In this document: positions 20,968 to 33,921 of the stretch, in pieces
How the letters are laid out: the number at the start of each line of letters is the position of its first letter
How positions within the stretch are numbered: the stretch's first letter is position 1
Assembly (NCBI RefSeq): GCF_026151205.1
Contig: NC_087084.1
Coordinates: forward strand, 7,985,394-8,049,393
Direction of reading: 5' to 3'
Source of the DNA: Bolinopsis microptera
Lineage: Eukaryota; Ctenophora; Tentaculata; Lobata; Bolinopsidae
Length of the DNA stretch: 64,000 bases
Notes under the pieces: model-generated
What the model saw: only the letters and a program-made list of their open reading frames with translations
Told to the model about the DNA's origin: nothing
The model's database searches: none
Translations under genes and position numbers: made by a program

Positions 20968-23218
20968 TTAGTGATATCTTACTTCAACAGAATCTTTGAG
21001 TTTATCAAGTAGACTACACATGCGATGATAATCCTCAAGTATCGTACCTTTTTCAGGATACATTATTACTGTGCACTTAACTCGTGCTCGTGACATGGCC
21101 ATATATAAATGTTCTGAATCAAATGACATGGCCATATATAAATGTTCTGAATCAAATGACAACTTTTCAGGCCCTTCAATAAGTGTATCAGCTTCATAAT
21201 CATATAATTGCTGCAGTGTTATAACTGCTGGCCATTCTTGTGAATATGTTGACACCACCCCCCTTGGTGTAATATCTTTTGAAAATAATATCCTTTCCAC
21301 AATGGTTTTAACTAAATTTGTTGTGTCATTTTCACTGAGAGTATAAAGAATACCCACATCATTACCATCTATCATATCATCAAAACATAATTCATGAAAT
21401 TCGTTGTCAAAAATAGAATATATAAGTTCCTCGTTAAACTTTTGCAGAACATGCACGATAGTTTTTGGTCCATGTATGTAGTGCCCGGGGACTTGTAAAA
21501 TTGCGAAATCATTTCTAAATTTTGATACAAGGTTTCCCGGCTCAATGATATGTTCTCGAATTACTGACAATGTTCTCGACAAATCAGAGGTGTTTCTCAA
21601 GTTCTTTGATAAACTTACAGGTTGTGTAGATGATAATTTGTCGTTAAAAAGTGCTGCTAGTCTAGAGGCATGTCCAAACATTTCCTCCTCATCAGCATCA
21701 TAAATAGGGCTTTGTAACGTGTCACATGAGATCCAAACATGACAAGAACATGGCAGTTCTAAAAATGCTCTAAATATCTCATAGATTTTATTGATGTCTT
21801 CTTTTACTCTATTCCACCTGAACAGTCCTTGAATATCGTCGAAAAACACGTGAATTCCTTTTCCTTGAAATAAACGTATTAAGATTATTAACGATGTATT
21901 ATCTATGCCTTCGATATAGTTAGTTTCAGCATTAAAATCCTTAAGCATCATTATGACAACTTGATTGTCATTAAGATAGCCTCTTATTGTACTCCAGAGT
22001 TCATCAGCAGGTTTATCAGCTATTTCTGTTACAAAAATAAAAACGTGCTTAACACCTGCTTTTTCTAACGGCTTATGTAGATGCTCTGGGGATGTCATGA
22101 CTTCATCAGTGTGACACGTTTCACAGAATAAAACAATTATGTTTTCTTCATTTGACAATGCTAGTTGTAGCATCTTAGCTAGTAGTACAACAGTTTTACC
22201 AGCTCCAGCGGGTCCATTGATCCACAAGAACTTCTCATCTGAATTTATCAAATCGTACTGTTGTTTAGTCAAGTTGTCTATTCCTAAAAAGTCCTTGACA
22301 ATCGTGGGTGATGGAATGACGTCAGGGTTATTGCTTCTGAAGGTAAATCTTCCTGAACGCAGTTGCTCGCCGATTTTTACTATATACACTTACCCAAACT
22401 ACATTTGGACTTATCACAAATGGTCTTGTCTGTACACCATATAGCTAATAATAAGTTCCTAACATTTTCATGTTTGGTGCGAAACTCAGGACGCAAAGGC
22501 TCATCCAAGACTAGATCACTTACATTGTCTTTCCACCAATCACTAAAATCTTCTAAATCTTCTTTGAAAATTATTGACGAAAGTTTATCTCTGCTTATCG
22601 GAAATTCTTTCTTGAATGCTCTTTCAAAGTTGGGGTAATATATGGTAAACTGGAGAACTGTTAACCGTTTACAAAATCTCTTAACAAATTGTACCATCTT
22701 GTTCCTCTGGTCCAATGATTTCTGGAAAGTTTTGGCCAACGCTTGCGACTGTTGATTATTGTTACACCCAGGGTCTGATTGATTCCTGATATGACCCATA
22801 TTCTTCACTTCAATAATTACAAAGCAGTTTGGTGCTATAACTACAAAGTCGCACTCGCCTTCTCGGTTAGTTGCTCTCTTCTTACACTCTGTACATTTTC
22901 GTTTAACATGGGTTAAATCTCCCAGATAATATTGGAAATGAGTATATTCAAAACTATGAAGAACAATAAAATCTCCTCCACTCAGTTTCTCTAAAGCTCT
23001 GTATACAATAACCTCAGCCTCATAGTTGAGTTGCTGGTTTCTGTCATTTTCAAAACTACATCCGGGCTTATCTTCAGGGTAAAGGTCTACATACTTTTGT
23101 TGAGGAGCTCTAGGTAACATGATGGGATCTTTGTCTCCATGCCAGTTGAACAGTATGTTTCAAATATCTCATTTCCATTCCGCAGATATTTCTCGTACTG
23201 TGTTTCTTTCTTGGTCAT
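20968..23218 (-). pseudogene. NERD nuclease-helicase copy 1 (frameshifted)
   Basis: This copy has the same architecture as the intact copies: a NERD-type nuclease-like domain with GECDFVVIAP and IEVKN, then an SF1-type ATPase with GPAGAGKT, VFFDDIQG, SKNLRNTSDL and SRARVKC. The ATG expected by homology is at 23,218. Compared with sister copies, a 4-base insertion near 23,140 and a 2-base insertion near 22,383 break the frame into three pieces. A 33-base tandem duplication (21,092-21,157) also repeats the segment before motif VI in frame. The N-terminal half is almost identical to copy 3. The polyadenylation hexamer is altered. It is probably a pseudogene, although the shifts could be sequencing errors. 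Confidence 0.88.
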
Positions 23219-26109
23219 AGCAATCGTTACTGTAGTGCAAACGTTTAGTACTTTAGTCTTAATTAACCTTGTCAGCTAAACAAATTAAGAATAATACGGA
23301 GGTTCTGATGCTAGGAGTTATCACCCATCAAGTATCAGTACTTAGGGTTTTAGCGAAAAATATATTTATATACAGGGCCCAGGGGGGGGGGGGGGCCAAA
23401 CTCAGTACCCATACGTTGGGTCTTATACCACCGCCGTGTTTTATATTTGAGAGTTGTTGCTTTGCAGATGGCATACTTTACCTACTTGTTTGAGGATTCC
23501 GTCACCAAAATTTGAAATTTCGATTTTTGGGGCCCACACCCAATCAGCATTGAATTGCTTATACTCGTGTTTGTGAACATGTCAGAGACTCTGTTGTAAC
23601 ATAATATTGCAATAGGTCATTTAATCCGGAATATGATCTGAAAAGATGGTGCGAAACGGATTTAAAATGACAAAGTTATCAAGCAATTTTTTTATCTAGT
23701 TAGCAAAATTGATTGGGTAATCAGTGATTACCTAATTACGACACCGTAATTGGGCTCTCTGCACGATTCCCATAATGCGGATCTAGCCTCAACCTAATCA
23801 CCTGATCAAGTGATCACATCTGAGAAGCTAGAACTCTCATTTTTTCAGGACAATTTTAATTTAAATGACCAAACACCATTCAATAATATTTGGCTCGATC
23901 CGACTATCCAAACTATCAAATAAATGCGAAAATGAATCTTCATTTGGAAAAATTAACACGAATATTTTTCGATTTGACAAATTCCTCGAACCAGTGGTGG
24001 TAGTAAGTCATACCGGAAAGAATTATTTCAATTGGGGACTCAATGACTGAGCTATTAAGGCCAACGTATGGGTACTGACTTTTGCCCCCCGGCTCCCTTC
24101 CCTGTACATTTTAAAAAATACCTTAATCAACATAGTTATTAATAACTACGACTTAGTTATTACTAACTTTACAACGCAAGATAATGAAATAACACGAAGA
24201 ATTATACCTCACGAAACACAGAAAGCACAAAGAGAAATGACAGAAAAGTTACACTCACTAATTATAACACGGCTCATCTCCCGGTATTACATAATTCACA
24301 TTCCAGAACAACAGAACTACTCTTCTTAGATCATGGTACTGGAATGTGCGTGTGTAGTGTACGCTTGTGAGTCGTGCGTTCAAGCAAACGAGATTTTACG
24401 ACAAACAAGCGCTCTGGTGGGCTAGGGGTAGCGTGCATGTGCCGTATAGGATATGGCCTGTCAACTGGGAAAAACATTTTTCGTCCTCGGACCCCCAACC
24501 CCCCCCCCACCTTCATAATATTGTAATAATTTAATTATTTAGTACTGATGTTATAGTGACGTATTTAAGTTGTAATGACATTCTAACTCGATATACGGAA
24601 CCGACTGGACTGGGATTTGGGCTCCCAGACCGGTAACTGCCGGATATCAATCTTTTTCCCGGTAAACCGGATCTTAACTCTAAGTTCAACCGAATTGAGT
24701 TTAAATGTCTAATGTTGTAGTAGTAATGGTGTGCAATAAATACAAATTAAAAAAACTTTAAAAGCATTTTAGTTAACTTAGATCTGCGATAAAGTTATCA
24801 TTAACTTTACAACGTAAGATAATCAAGTAACACGAAGAAATATACCTCACGAAGCACAGAGAGCACAAAGAGAAATGACAGAAAAGTTACACTCACTAAT
24901 TATAACACGGCTCATCTCCAGGTATTACATAATTCACATTCCAGAACAACAAGAGAATTACTCTTATTATATCATGGTACTTGAAATTTGAATGTGTGTT
25001 TGTGACGTGTATGATCGTGAGTCAAGTGTGTGCGTCATGTGTGTGTGTGCACGAAACTAAGCCGAAATGTTTTACAGAACCTTTCATGTAATCCAATAAT
25101 AACGGTCATAACACAAGGCATAATATCTTGCTAATAATTCAAAACGAACGGGGCTCAACCAAAGGAATATAACAACAATATAAATATACATGTTATGGGA
25201 CCAAAATTATAGTGTCCATTAAAGAATTAAGGCCACAGAGGCCAGAGGGGGGGGGGGGGGGGTCAATTTTGATATTTTGGGATATGTTGTAGAGCTCGGC
25301 ATACATTTTCTAATGCTTTTGTTCTTATCGAAAGAGAACTAGTTTCCGTTTTTAAAATAAAAACTTCAATGAATGCATACTGACAAAAAGGGAACTAGAA
25401 CGAACACCGATGGGACATTAAGACAACATTAAGACAATAATAAGACAACAATAAGACAACATTAAGACAACAATAACTATAAGACAACATTAAGACAACG
25501 TTAACGCAACAAACACCAATAAGACAACAAACGATAAGACAACATTAAGACAACATTAAGGCAACATTAAGGCAACATTAAAGCTTTAAAGCAAAAATAT
25601 TGTTCTTGGACCCCACCCCCCCCCCCCCCCCCCCCCCCCTTCATAATGGGAGATGAACAACAACAGAACTACACTTCTTAGATCATGGTATTGCAGTGCT
25701 CGTGTATAATCTCTGGACGGTTTGAAATTTTCAGTTGATTTCTGGCAACTTTTAAACCGGACCAGGGCTTAAACCGGATTAAGTTTTAGACGGATATTTA
25801 ATTTTAGATGTTGTAAAGTGAAAAATATAAACCAGTTATTACACGTCATGATAACTTAATAAAACAGTTATAATGCAATTTTTACATATTATATATGATA
25901 AATATTCTGTTAAACTGACAAGGTCACTGCAACTGTGTTCCGGCTCAATCATATCATCAACTACAAGCGAAGATAAAGTAATACAACATCAGGCTTTATC
26001 AAGTTTATACTTTTCAAATTATACCGATGTTTATTCACGAGATATTTAAATCCCTAATTAATAAAGTAATCTGGTTCAGTTAATTAATTGCATTTTAAAG
26101 TTTGAAGTG
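23219..26109. repeat. Array spacer 1-2: shared repeat blocks and homopolymers
   Basis: No gene was seen. The spacer contains the recurrent block R (CACGAAGAAATATACCTCAC ... CATTCCAGAACAAC) twice, at about 24,170-24,340 and 24,800-24,985. A second shared block is at 25,095-25,340. There are G or C runs at about 23,382-23,393, 24,498-24,510, 25,247-25,261 and 25,612-25,639. A block shared with every 3' flank (TCTCTGGACGGTTTGAAAT) lies near 25,705. Confidence 0.75.
25410..25580 (+). repeat. (AAGACAACATT)n minisatellite
   Basis: Irregular tandem copies of TAAGACAACA / AAGGCAACATT lie in the spacer between copies 1 and 2. They are absent from the other spacers I compared. Confidence 0.8.
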
Positions 26110-28314
26110 TTAATGATATCTTACTTCAACAGAATCTTTGAGTTTATCAAGTAGACTACACATGCGATGATAATCATCAAGTATAGTACCTTTCAAATTA
26201 GGAAACATTATTACTGTGCACTTAACTCGTGCTCGTGACATGGCAAGATATAAAAGTTCTGAAGCGACAGATAAAAGTGTCTCAGTTTCACTTGAATTAA
26301 ATAACTGTTGCAAAAATATAACTGCTGCAGGCAATTCTTTTGAATATGTTGACAGCACAAACCATGGTGTAACATCGCGATCGTTTGAAAATAATATCCC
26401 ATCCACAATGGTTTTAACTAAATTGTCTTTGCCATTACCCTCAAGATTGTAAAGAATACCCACATCATTACTATCTATCATATCATCAAAACATAATTCT
26501 TTAAATTCCTTGTCAAAAATAGAATATATAAGTTCCTCGTTATACTTTTGCAGAACATGCACGACAGTTTTTGGTCCATGTATGTAGTGCCCGGGGGCTT
26601 GTAAAATGGCGAAATCCTTTCTAAATGTTGAAACTATGTTTCCCGGCTCAATGATATGTTCTCGAATGACTGACAATGTTCTCGCCAAATCAGAGGTGTT
26701 TCTCAAGTTCTTTGATAGACTTACAAGCTGTGTAGATGATAATTCGTAGTTAAAAAGTCTGGTTAGTCTACAGTCATTTCCGAACCTTTCCTCCTCATCA
26801 GTGATATAAAGAGGACTTTGTAACGTGTCACATGAGATCCAAACGAGACAAGAACATGACAGTTCGAACAATGTTTTGAGTAATTCATAGTATTTATTTG
26901 TGCCTTCTTTTACATTATCCCAACTGAACGTTCCTTGAATATCGTCGAAAAACAAGTGAATTCCTCTTCCTTAAAATAAACGTATAAAGTACGTTAGCGA
27001 TGGATTATTGATATTGTTGATACCCCCAGTTTTAGCATTTGAATCGCTGACCATTATTATGACAACTTGATTGTCATGAAGATAGTCTCTTGTTCTACAA
27101 TAGACTTCATCAGCAGTGTTATAGAATATTTCTCTACCAAAAATAAAAATGTGCTTAACACCTGCTTTTTCTAGCGGTTTATGTAGATGCTCTGGGGATA
27201 TCATGGCGTCACCAATGTTACACGTTTCACAGAATAACACAATTTTGTTGTCTTCACTTGACAATGCTAGTTGTAGTATCTTAGCTAGTAGTACAACAGT
27301 TTTACCAGCTCCAGCGGGTCCATTGATCCACAAGAACTTCTCATTTGAATGTATCAAATCGAACTGTTGTTTAGTCAAGTTGTCTATTCCTAAAAAGTCC
27401 TTGACAATTGTGGGTGATGGAGTAACTTGAGGGTTATTGATTCTGAAGGTAAATTTTCCTGAACGCAGTTGTTTGTTGATATTCACTACACGCTTACCCA
27501 AACTACATTTGGACTTATCACAAATGGTCTTGTCTGTACACCATATAGCTAATAATAAGTTCCTAACATCTTCATGTTTGGTGCGAAACTCAGGATGTAA
27601 AGGCTCATCCAAGACTAGATCACTTACATTGTCTGTCCACCAATCACTAAAATCGTCCAAATCTTCTTTGAAAATTATTGATGAAAGTTGATCCCTGCTT
27701 AGCGGAAATTCTTTCTTGAATGCTTTTTGAAAGTTGGGGTAAACGGTAAACTGGAGTACTGTTAACCGTTTACAAAATCTCTTAATAAATTGTAGCATCT
27801 TGTTCCTCTGGTCCAGTGATTTCTGGAAAGTTTTGCACAACGCTTGCGACTGTTGATTTTTGTTACACCCAGGGTCTGATTGATTCCCGATATGACCCAT
27901 ATTCTTCACTTCAATAATTACAAAGTAGTTTGGTGAAATCACTACAAAGTCGCACTCGCCCTCCCTGTTAGTTGCTCTCTGCTTACACTCTGTACATTTT
28001 CGTTTAACATGGGTTAAATTTCCCAGATAATATTGGAAATGAGTATATTCAAAACTATGAAGAACAATAAAATCTCCTTCACTCAGTTTCTCTAAAGCTC
28101 TGTATACAATAACCTCAGCCTCGTAGTTGAGTTGCTGGTTTCTGTCGTTTTCAAAACTACATCCGGGCTGATCTTCAGGGTAAAGGTCTACATACTTTTG
28201 TTGAGGAGCTCTGGGTAACATGATGGGATGTTTGTCTCCAGTTGAACAGTAGGTTTCAAATATATCATTTCCATTCCGCAGGTATTTCTCGTACTGTGTT
28301 TCTTTCTTGGTCAT
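26110..28314 (-). pseudogene. NERD nuclease-helicase copy 2 (one nonsense codon)
   Basis: The reading frame is continuous from the ATG at 28,314 to the stop at 26,110 except for one TAA at 26,971-26,973. There the sister copies have the CAA glutamine of RLFQGKG, just before the VFFDDIQ (Walker B) strand. The NERD domain (GECDFVVISP ... IEVKN) and Walker A (GPAGAGKT) precede the stop. FFDDIQG, SKNLRNTSDL and SRARVKC follow it. Truncation would leave the nuclease half plus Walker A only. A polyadenylation hexamer is kept at 26,030-26,035. Either a young pseudogene or, less likely, a truncated functional product. Confidence 0.88.
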
Positions 28315-30828
28315 AGCAATCTTCACTGTAGTGCAAATGTTTTGTACTTTAGTATAAATTAACCTTGTCAGCTAAAGAAATATAAAACAATACCGAGGTT
28401 CTGACGCTAGGAGTTATCACCCATCAAGTATCAGTACTTGGGGTTTTAGCGGAACTATTTTTATAAAGATACAACCTGGTAGTAAGAGGAGTCCCGGATT
28501 TGCCCCTTGCTAAACTCCTTCTCACTTTCTTAGTAGAAAAGCAGCAGTCACCACTTATATTATTGAGGTGACAACCAGCCCCCTTTAATGACAGGTACAG
28601 AAAGTGGAATTTAAGATGCAGAGTGATAACGAGTCGTGGCGTAACGTTGTCTGTTGGCGCCCTCCCGCTGAAAAAGCGCCCCCAAGTTGGCGCCCCCTCC
28701 CCTTTTGGTGCCCCTCCCTAAAATTGAATAAATTAAGTGATTTTAGAGCATACGCCGGTAAAATCTCTAAAAAAGTGTGCATCTAGAGTAAAATGCGCAG
28801 TTTTGCTAGTACTTTAGTTAAGTTTACGAAATTGTCCCACATTCAAACAACGATTTGGCGCCCCCCCCCCCCCCCCCCCAAGACGGCGCCCCCCCCCCCC
28901 CTCTCCCCGCACAGCGGGATCAGCGGGGCCCTTCGTTACGCCACTGAATTAAAGACACGTACAAATAAAGACAAATGTTGAAATACCTTAAGTAACATAA
29001 TATATCTTAATAACTACGACTAAGTTATCACTAACTTTGCAACGTAAGATAATCAAATAACACGAAGAAATAAACCTCACGAAACACAGAGAGCACAAAG
29101 AGAAATGACAGAAAAGTTACACTCGCTAATTATAACACGGTCCATCTCCCGGTATTACATAATTCACATTCCAGAACAACAACACACAACAGAACTACTC
29201 TTCTTAGATCATGGTACTTGAAATTTGAATTTATGTGTGTGATGTGTATGCTCGTAAGTCGTGAGTGTGCGTGCACGAAACTAAGCCGAAACGTTTCACA
29301 GAACCTTCCATGTAATCCAATAATAACGGTCATAACGCAAGGTATAATATCTTGCTAATAATTCAAAACTAACGGGGCTCAACCAAAGGAATATAACTAC
29401 AGTATAGTTATACATGTTATAGGACCAACATTCAAGTGTCCATTAAAGAAGGCCACAGAGAGAGGGGGGGGGGGGGGGGCGAGGTCAATTTTGACATTTT
29501 GGGATATGTTGTAGAGCTTGGCATAAATTTTCTAATGCTTTTGTTCTTATCGAAAAAGAAGAAGTTTCCGTTTCTAAAATTAAGGTTTACATTTAATTTT
29601 ATTGTAAATGAAAACTTCGAATGAAATTTTGTTTGAAAGATCTTCTTTTACAGTTGTAAAGTTAAGACCTTGTTACTTAGGTCACGTGTTCTTCAAGTCT
29701 TGTAGAGATGAAAATGATAATATAGATAGCAGGAACCCGTATAATATAACCCTAAACGGTGTCAAGACTCAAGAGACTAAAATGATTATTACCTATTTAA
29801 TTGGCGTTTTTGACACCACTTGCGGGTCCAAATTTTGGGCTCTAAAATCATTATTCCTTGGCCAATTTTTTATTTGTTCATGCTGATTTGTAGGCCATTA
29901 AAGTATTTGACCCAGTCAAAAAAGTTTCAGTTGTATATCTTTTACGGTTTTTGCAGAAAGTCACGTTAAAGTTGATGCCGTGGTGTCAGTAAAATGGCAC
30001 AGATATATATATATATATATATATCGTCTCGCTTTATATATAGTAAGATAACAGATATGTGGGCGTGGGATGACCGATTGACTGCTATAGAAAATCTTGA
30101 CTTTAGATTTGAGCAACAAAATATTAAGAATCTGTAATTTACGAGCTTAAAAGGTTAATTGATTAAAGGGTCAACTGTTAACGTCAATTTCACAACAAAC
30201 TAGGCGCTCTGGTGAGCTAGGCGTTGAGGGTAGGCGCCGGGTAGGACAAAGCCTGCCTACTGACAAAAATATTTATTGTTCTCGAACCCCCCCTCCCCCT
30301 CATAATGGGAGATGAACAACAACACTACTCTTCTTAGATCATGGTATTGCAGTGCTCGTGTATGATCTCTGGACGGTTTGATATTTCCGGTTGATTTCCG
30401 GCAGCTTTTACACCGGACCAGGGCTGAAACCGGATTTAGCCGGATATTTAATTTTAGATGTTGTAAAGTGATAATTATAAAGCAGTTGGTACACATAATA
30501 ACTTATTAAAACAGTTATAATGCAATTTTTACACATAATAATAATTTTGTTAAACTAACAAGGTCACTACTACATAATACAACTGGTTGACAAAGTTTTA
30601 AAATTAATTTGATAGAATCGTCTAAAATATCATGCTTATATAAAATCACATACATTTACTATTATTAGAATTATCATCAATTACAAACAAATATAAAGCA
30701 GTACAACTTCAGGCTGTACACTTTTCAAATTTATCATGACGTGATGATGTTTATTCACAAAATATTTGGATTATGAATTATAAATTAATCTGGTTCAGTT
30801 AATAAATTGTATTTTAAAGTTTGAAGTG
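28315..30828. repeat. Array spacer 2-3
   Basis: No gene was seen. The spacer holds a hAT-type MITE copy, one copy of block R (about 29,030-29,215), a shared block with a G run (29,300-29,600), a (TA)n tract at about 30,003-30,024, and the TCTCTGGACGGTTTGA block (about 30,370). Segment 29,700-30,830 reappears inverted at 62,930-64,000. A polyadenylation hexamer for copy 3 is at 30,750-30,755. Confidence 0.75.
28634..28946. mobile_element. hAT-type MITE, second copy
   Basis: This copy is closely similar throughout to the element at 4,871-5,160: GTGGCGTAACGTTG at the left, CGTTACGCCACTG at the right, and the GGCGCCCCCTCCCC body. The target duplication is not clear. Sister spacers (for example at about 52,090) have AGAGTGATAAAGACACG uninterrupted, which is the empty site, so the MITE landed after the array had duplicated. 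Confidence 0.85.
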
Positions 30829-33081
30829 TTAATGACATCTTACTTCAGCAAAATCTTTGAGCTTATTAAGTAGACTTTTCATGCGATGATAATCCTCACG
30901 TATATTACCTTTTTCAGGAAACATAATTACTGTGCACTTACCTCTTGCTCGTGACATGGCAAGATATAAATGTTCTGTATCGATTGAAAACTCTTTACTT
31001 TTATTTTGAAAATCAAGTGTATGATCAACTAACATCTGCAATGCTATAACTGCAGGCCATTCTTGTGAATATGTCGATAACACCATCCTTGGTGTAATAT
31101 CTTTTGAAAATAATATCCCATCCACAATGGCTTTAACTAAATTTCCTGTTTCCTTATTACAAAGAGTATAAAGAATACCTACATCATTATCATCTATCAT
31201 ATCATCAAAACATAATTCATTAAATTCTTTGTCAAAAATAGAATATATAAGTTTCTCATTAAACTTCTGCAGAACATGTACGATAATTTTTGGTCCATGT
31301 ATGTAGTGTCCATGGGTTTGTATAATTGCGAAATCATTTCTAAACGTTGATACAATGTGTCCCGGCTCAATGATATGTTCTCGAATGACTGACAATATTA
31401 TCGACAAATCAGAGGTATTTCTCAAGTTCTTTGAAAGACTTACAAGCTGTGTAGATGATAATTCGTCGCTAAAAAGTCTTGCTAGTCTAGAGTCATGTCC
31501 GAACTTACCTTCCTCATCAGATATATAAATATGACTTTGTAACGTGTCACATGAGATCCAAACGTGACAAGAACATGACAGTTCTAACAATGCTTTAAAT
31601 GTCTCATAGTCTTTAATTTCGTTCGCTATGTCCCACCTGAACGTTCCTTGAATATCGTCAAAAAACACGTGAATTCCTTTTCCTTGAAATAAGCGTATAA
31701 AGGATATTAGCGGCTCATTATCCATACTTTTGATCCTCCCTGTTTTAGCATCACACGCACTTAGATTTATTATGACAACCTGATTGTCATTAAGATAGTC
31801 TCTTATTCTACGATAGAATTCATAACCAGGTTCATCAATCATTTCTCTATCGAGGGTATATAGATAGCTTTCAGAGAAGGGTTTGTTCCACATTAATTCT
31901 GTAGCAACAGCAAAAACGTGCTTAACACCTGCTTTTTCTAGCGGCTTATGTAGATGCTCTGGGGATGTCATGACTTCATCAGTGTCACAAATTTCACAGA
32001 ATAGCACTATTTTGTTGTCCTCACTTGACAATGCTAGTTGTAGTATCTTGGCTAGTAGTACAACAGTTTTACCGGCTCCAGCGGGTCCATTGATCCACAA
32101 GAACTTCTCATTTGAATTTATCACGTCGTACTGTTGTTTAGTCAAGTTGTCTATTCCTAAAAAGTCCTTGACTATCTTGGGTGATGGAATGACTTCAGGG
32201 TTATTGCTCCTGAAGGTAAATCTTCCTGAACGCAGTTGCTCGCCAATTTTTACTATACACTTACCCAAACTACATTTGGACTTATCACAAATGGTCTTGT
32301 CTGTACACCATATAGCTAATAATAAGTTCCTAACATCTTCATGTTTGGTGCGAAACTCAGGACGCAAAGGCTCATCCAAGACTAGATCACTTACATTGTC
32401 TTTCCACCAATCACTAAAATCTTCTAAATCTTCTTTGAAAATTATTGACGAAAGTTTATCTCTGCTTATCGGAAATTCTTTCTTGAATGCTCTTTCAAAG
32501 TTGGGGTAAATGGTAAACTGGAGAACTGTTAACCGTTTACAAAATCTCTTAACAAATTGTACCATCTTGTTCCTCTGGTCCAATGATTTCTGGAAAGTTT
32601 TGGCCAACGCTTGCGAATGTTGATTATTGTTACACCCAGGGTCTGATTGATTCCTGATATGACCCATATTCTTCACTTCAATAATTACAAAGCAATTTGG
32701 TGCTATCACTACAAAGTCGCACTCGCCTTCTCGGTTAGTTGCTCTCTTCTTACACTCTGTACATTTTCGTTTAACATGGGTTAAATCTCCCAGATAATAT
32801 TGGAAATGAGTATATTCAAAACTATGAAGAACAATATAATCTCCACCACTCAGTTTCTCCAAAGCTCTGTATACAATAACCTCAGCCTCGTAGTTGAGTT
32901 GCTGATTTCTGTCGTTTTCAAAACTACATCCGGGCTGATCTCCAGGGTAAAGGTCTACATACTTTTGTTGAGGAGCTCTGGGTAACATGATGGGATGTTT
33001 GGCTCCAGTTGAACAGTAGGTTTTAAATATCTCATTTCCATTCTGCAGGTATTTCTCGTACTGTGTTTCATTCCTGGTCAT
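30829..33081 (-). CDS. NERD nuclease-helicase copy 3 (intact)
   Basis: This is an unbroken frame of 750 codons from the ATG at 33,081, the start conserved in all copies (MTRNETQYEKYL). An extra in-frame ATG lies at 33,105. The NERD-type nuclease-like domain (about residues 65-140) has Asp in GECDFV and the ExK pair in IIEVKN. A cysteine cluster (KCTECKK ... GECD) sits inside it. The helicase half has GPAGAGKTVVLLAK, FFDDIQG, WISCDTLQ, SKNLRNTSDL and motif VI SRARGKC. Relative to sisters it has a longer variable segment (about 390-430) and ends RCH instead of RYH. The polyadenylation hexamer is at 30,750. It is predicted to be a nucleic-acid-acting ATPase/nuclease. The substrate is unknown. 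Confidence 0.9.
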   Translation of the reverse strand: MTRNETQYEKYLQNGNEIFKTYCSTGAKHPIMLPRAPQQKYVDLYPGDQPGCSFENDRNQQLNYEAEVIVYRALEKLSGGDYIVLHSFEYTHFQYYLGDLTHVKRKCTECKKRATNREGECDFVVIAPNCFVIIEVKNMGHIRNQSDPGCNNNQHSQALAKTFQKSLDQRNKMVQFVKRFCKRLTVLQFTIYPNFERAFKKEFPISRDKLSSIIFKEDLEDFSDWWKDNVSDLVLDEPLRPEFRTKHEDVRNLLLAIWCTDKTICDKSKCSLGKCIVKIGEQLRSGRFTFRSNNPEVIPSPKIVKDFLGIDNLTKQQYDVINSNEKFLWINGPAGAGKTVVLLAKILQLALSSEDNKIVLFCEICDTDEVMTSPEHLHKPLEKAGVKHVFAVATELMWNKPFSESYLYTLDREMIDEPGYEFYRRIRDYLNDNQVVIINLSACDAKTGRIKSMDNEPLISFIRLFQGKGIHVFFDDIQGTFRWDIANEIKDYETFKALLELSCSCHVWISCDTLQSHIYISDEEGKFGHDSRLARLFSDELSSTQLVSLSKNLRNTSDLSIILSVIREHIIEPGHIVSTFRNDFAIIQTHGHYIHGPKIIVHVLQKFNEKLIYSIFDKEFNELCFDDMIDDNDVGILYTLCNKETGNLVKAIVDGILFSKDITPRMVLSTYSQEWPAVIALQMLVDHTLDFQNKSKEFSIDTEHLYLAMSRARGKCTVIMFPEKGNIREDYHRMKSLLNKLKDFAEVRCH

Positions 33082-33529
33082 AGCAATCCTCACTGTAGTG
33101 CACATGTTAAGTACTTTAGTCACAATTAACCTTGTCAGCTAAACAAATGTAAAATAATACTGAGGCCCTGACACTACTAGAGCTATCACCCATCAAGTAT
33201 CAGTAAATAGAGTTTTAGCGGAACTCTTTTTGATACAACCTGGTCGTGAAAGGACTCCCGGATTTACCACTTGCCAAACTCTGTCACTGTCTTAGGGGTC
33301 ACCACTTATTGATAGGTACAGAAAATGGAACTTAAGGTCCAAAGTGAAAAAGAAACGGACAAATAAAAAGACAACTTTAAAAATATCTTTATTAACGTAG
33401 ATCTTTATAACTACGACTAAGTTATCACTAACTTTACAACGTAAGATAATCAAATAACACGAAGAAATATACCTCACGAAACACAGAGAGCACAAAGAGA
33501 AATGACAGAAAATGTACACTCAGTAATTG

Positions 33530-33660
33530 AAACTAGAGGATGCTGCTAGCTTGACAGGTGTTGACAACATCAGCCGAGATGCAGTACGACAGTTAGCTCT
33601 GAACCGAGTGGAATGGAAGAACCTGTTTCGCCGTAAAAGGGATGTGCAGAGTTAGAGTTT
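33530..33660 (+). pseudogene. LINE tail scrap, also at 37,592-37,715
   Basis: The plus strand reads DAVRQLALNRVEWKNLF followed by basic residues. This resembles the extreme C-terminus of LINE proteins (xDRxxWRxx). The same scrap lies at the same place in the next spacer and was therefore present before that unit duplicated. It is too short for a firm family call. Confidence 0.4.
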
Positions 33661-33921
33661 TAGCCCAAACTACATTTTTATATCACTAACTTAACAACGT
33701 TAGATATTGAAATCGTCACAATATAGCGACTTGAATCGCTAGGTAGCCGACATTGTCGCACATATATCGCTATTATATGTTGCTGTTACACTATCGCAGT
33801 ACAACCACACGAAGAATTTTACCTCTCGAAACACAGAGAGCACAAAGAGAAATGACAGAAAAGTTACACTCACTCATTGTAACACGGCTCATGTCCCGGT
33901 ATAACATAATTCACATTCCAG

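Noticed and set aside
25390-25590. Possible CRISPR-like regular repeats
   Set aside because: The AAGACAACATT units are contiguous and degenerate without unique spacers, and the context is eukaryotic.
29608-29886. 92-codon plus-strand frame in spacer 2-3
   Set aside because: The corresponding segment in other spacers and in the inverted copy is disrupted, and no protein features were seen.
31883-32509. Long plus-strand frames opposite the helicase genes (also near 36,000, 40,591 and 55,010)
   Set aside because: They recur at the same place in every copy and mirror the conserved minus-strand coding sequence. The opposite frame carries all the domain motifs.
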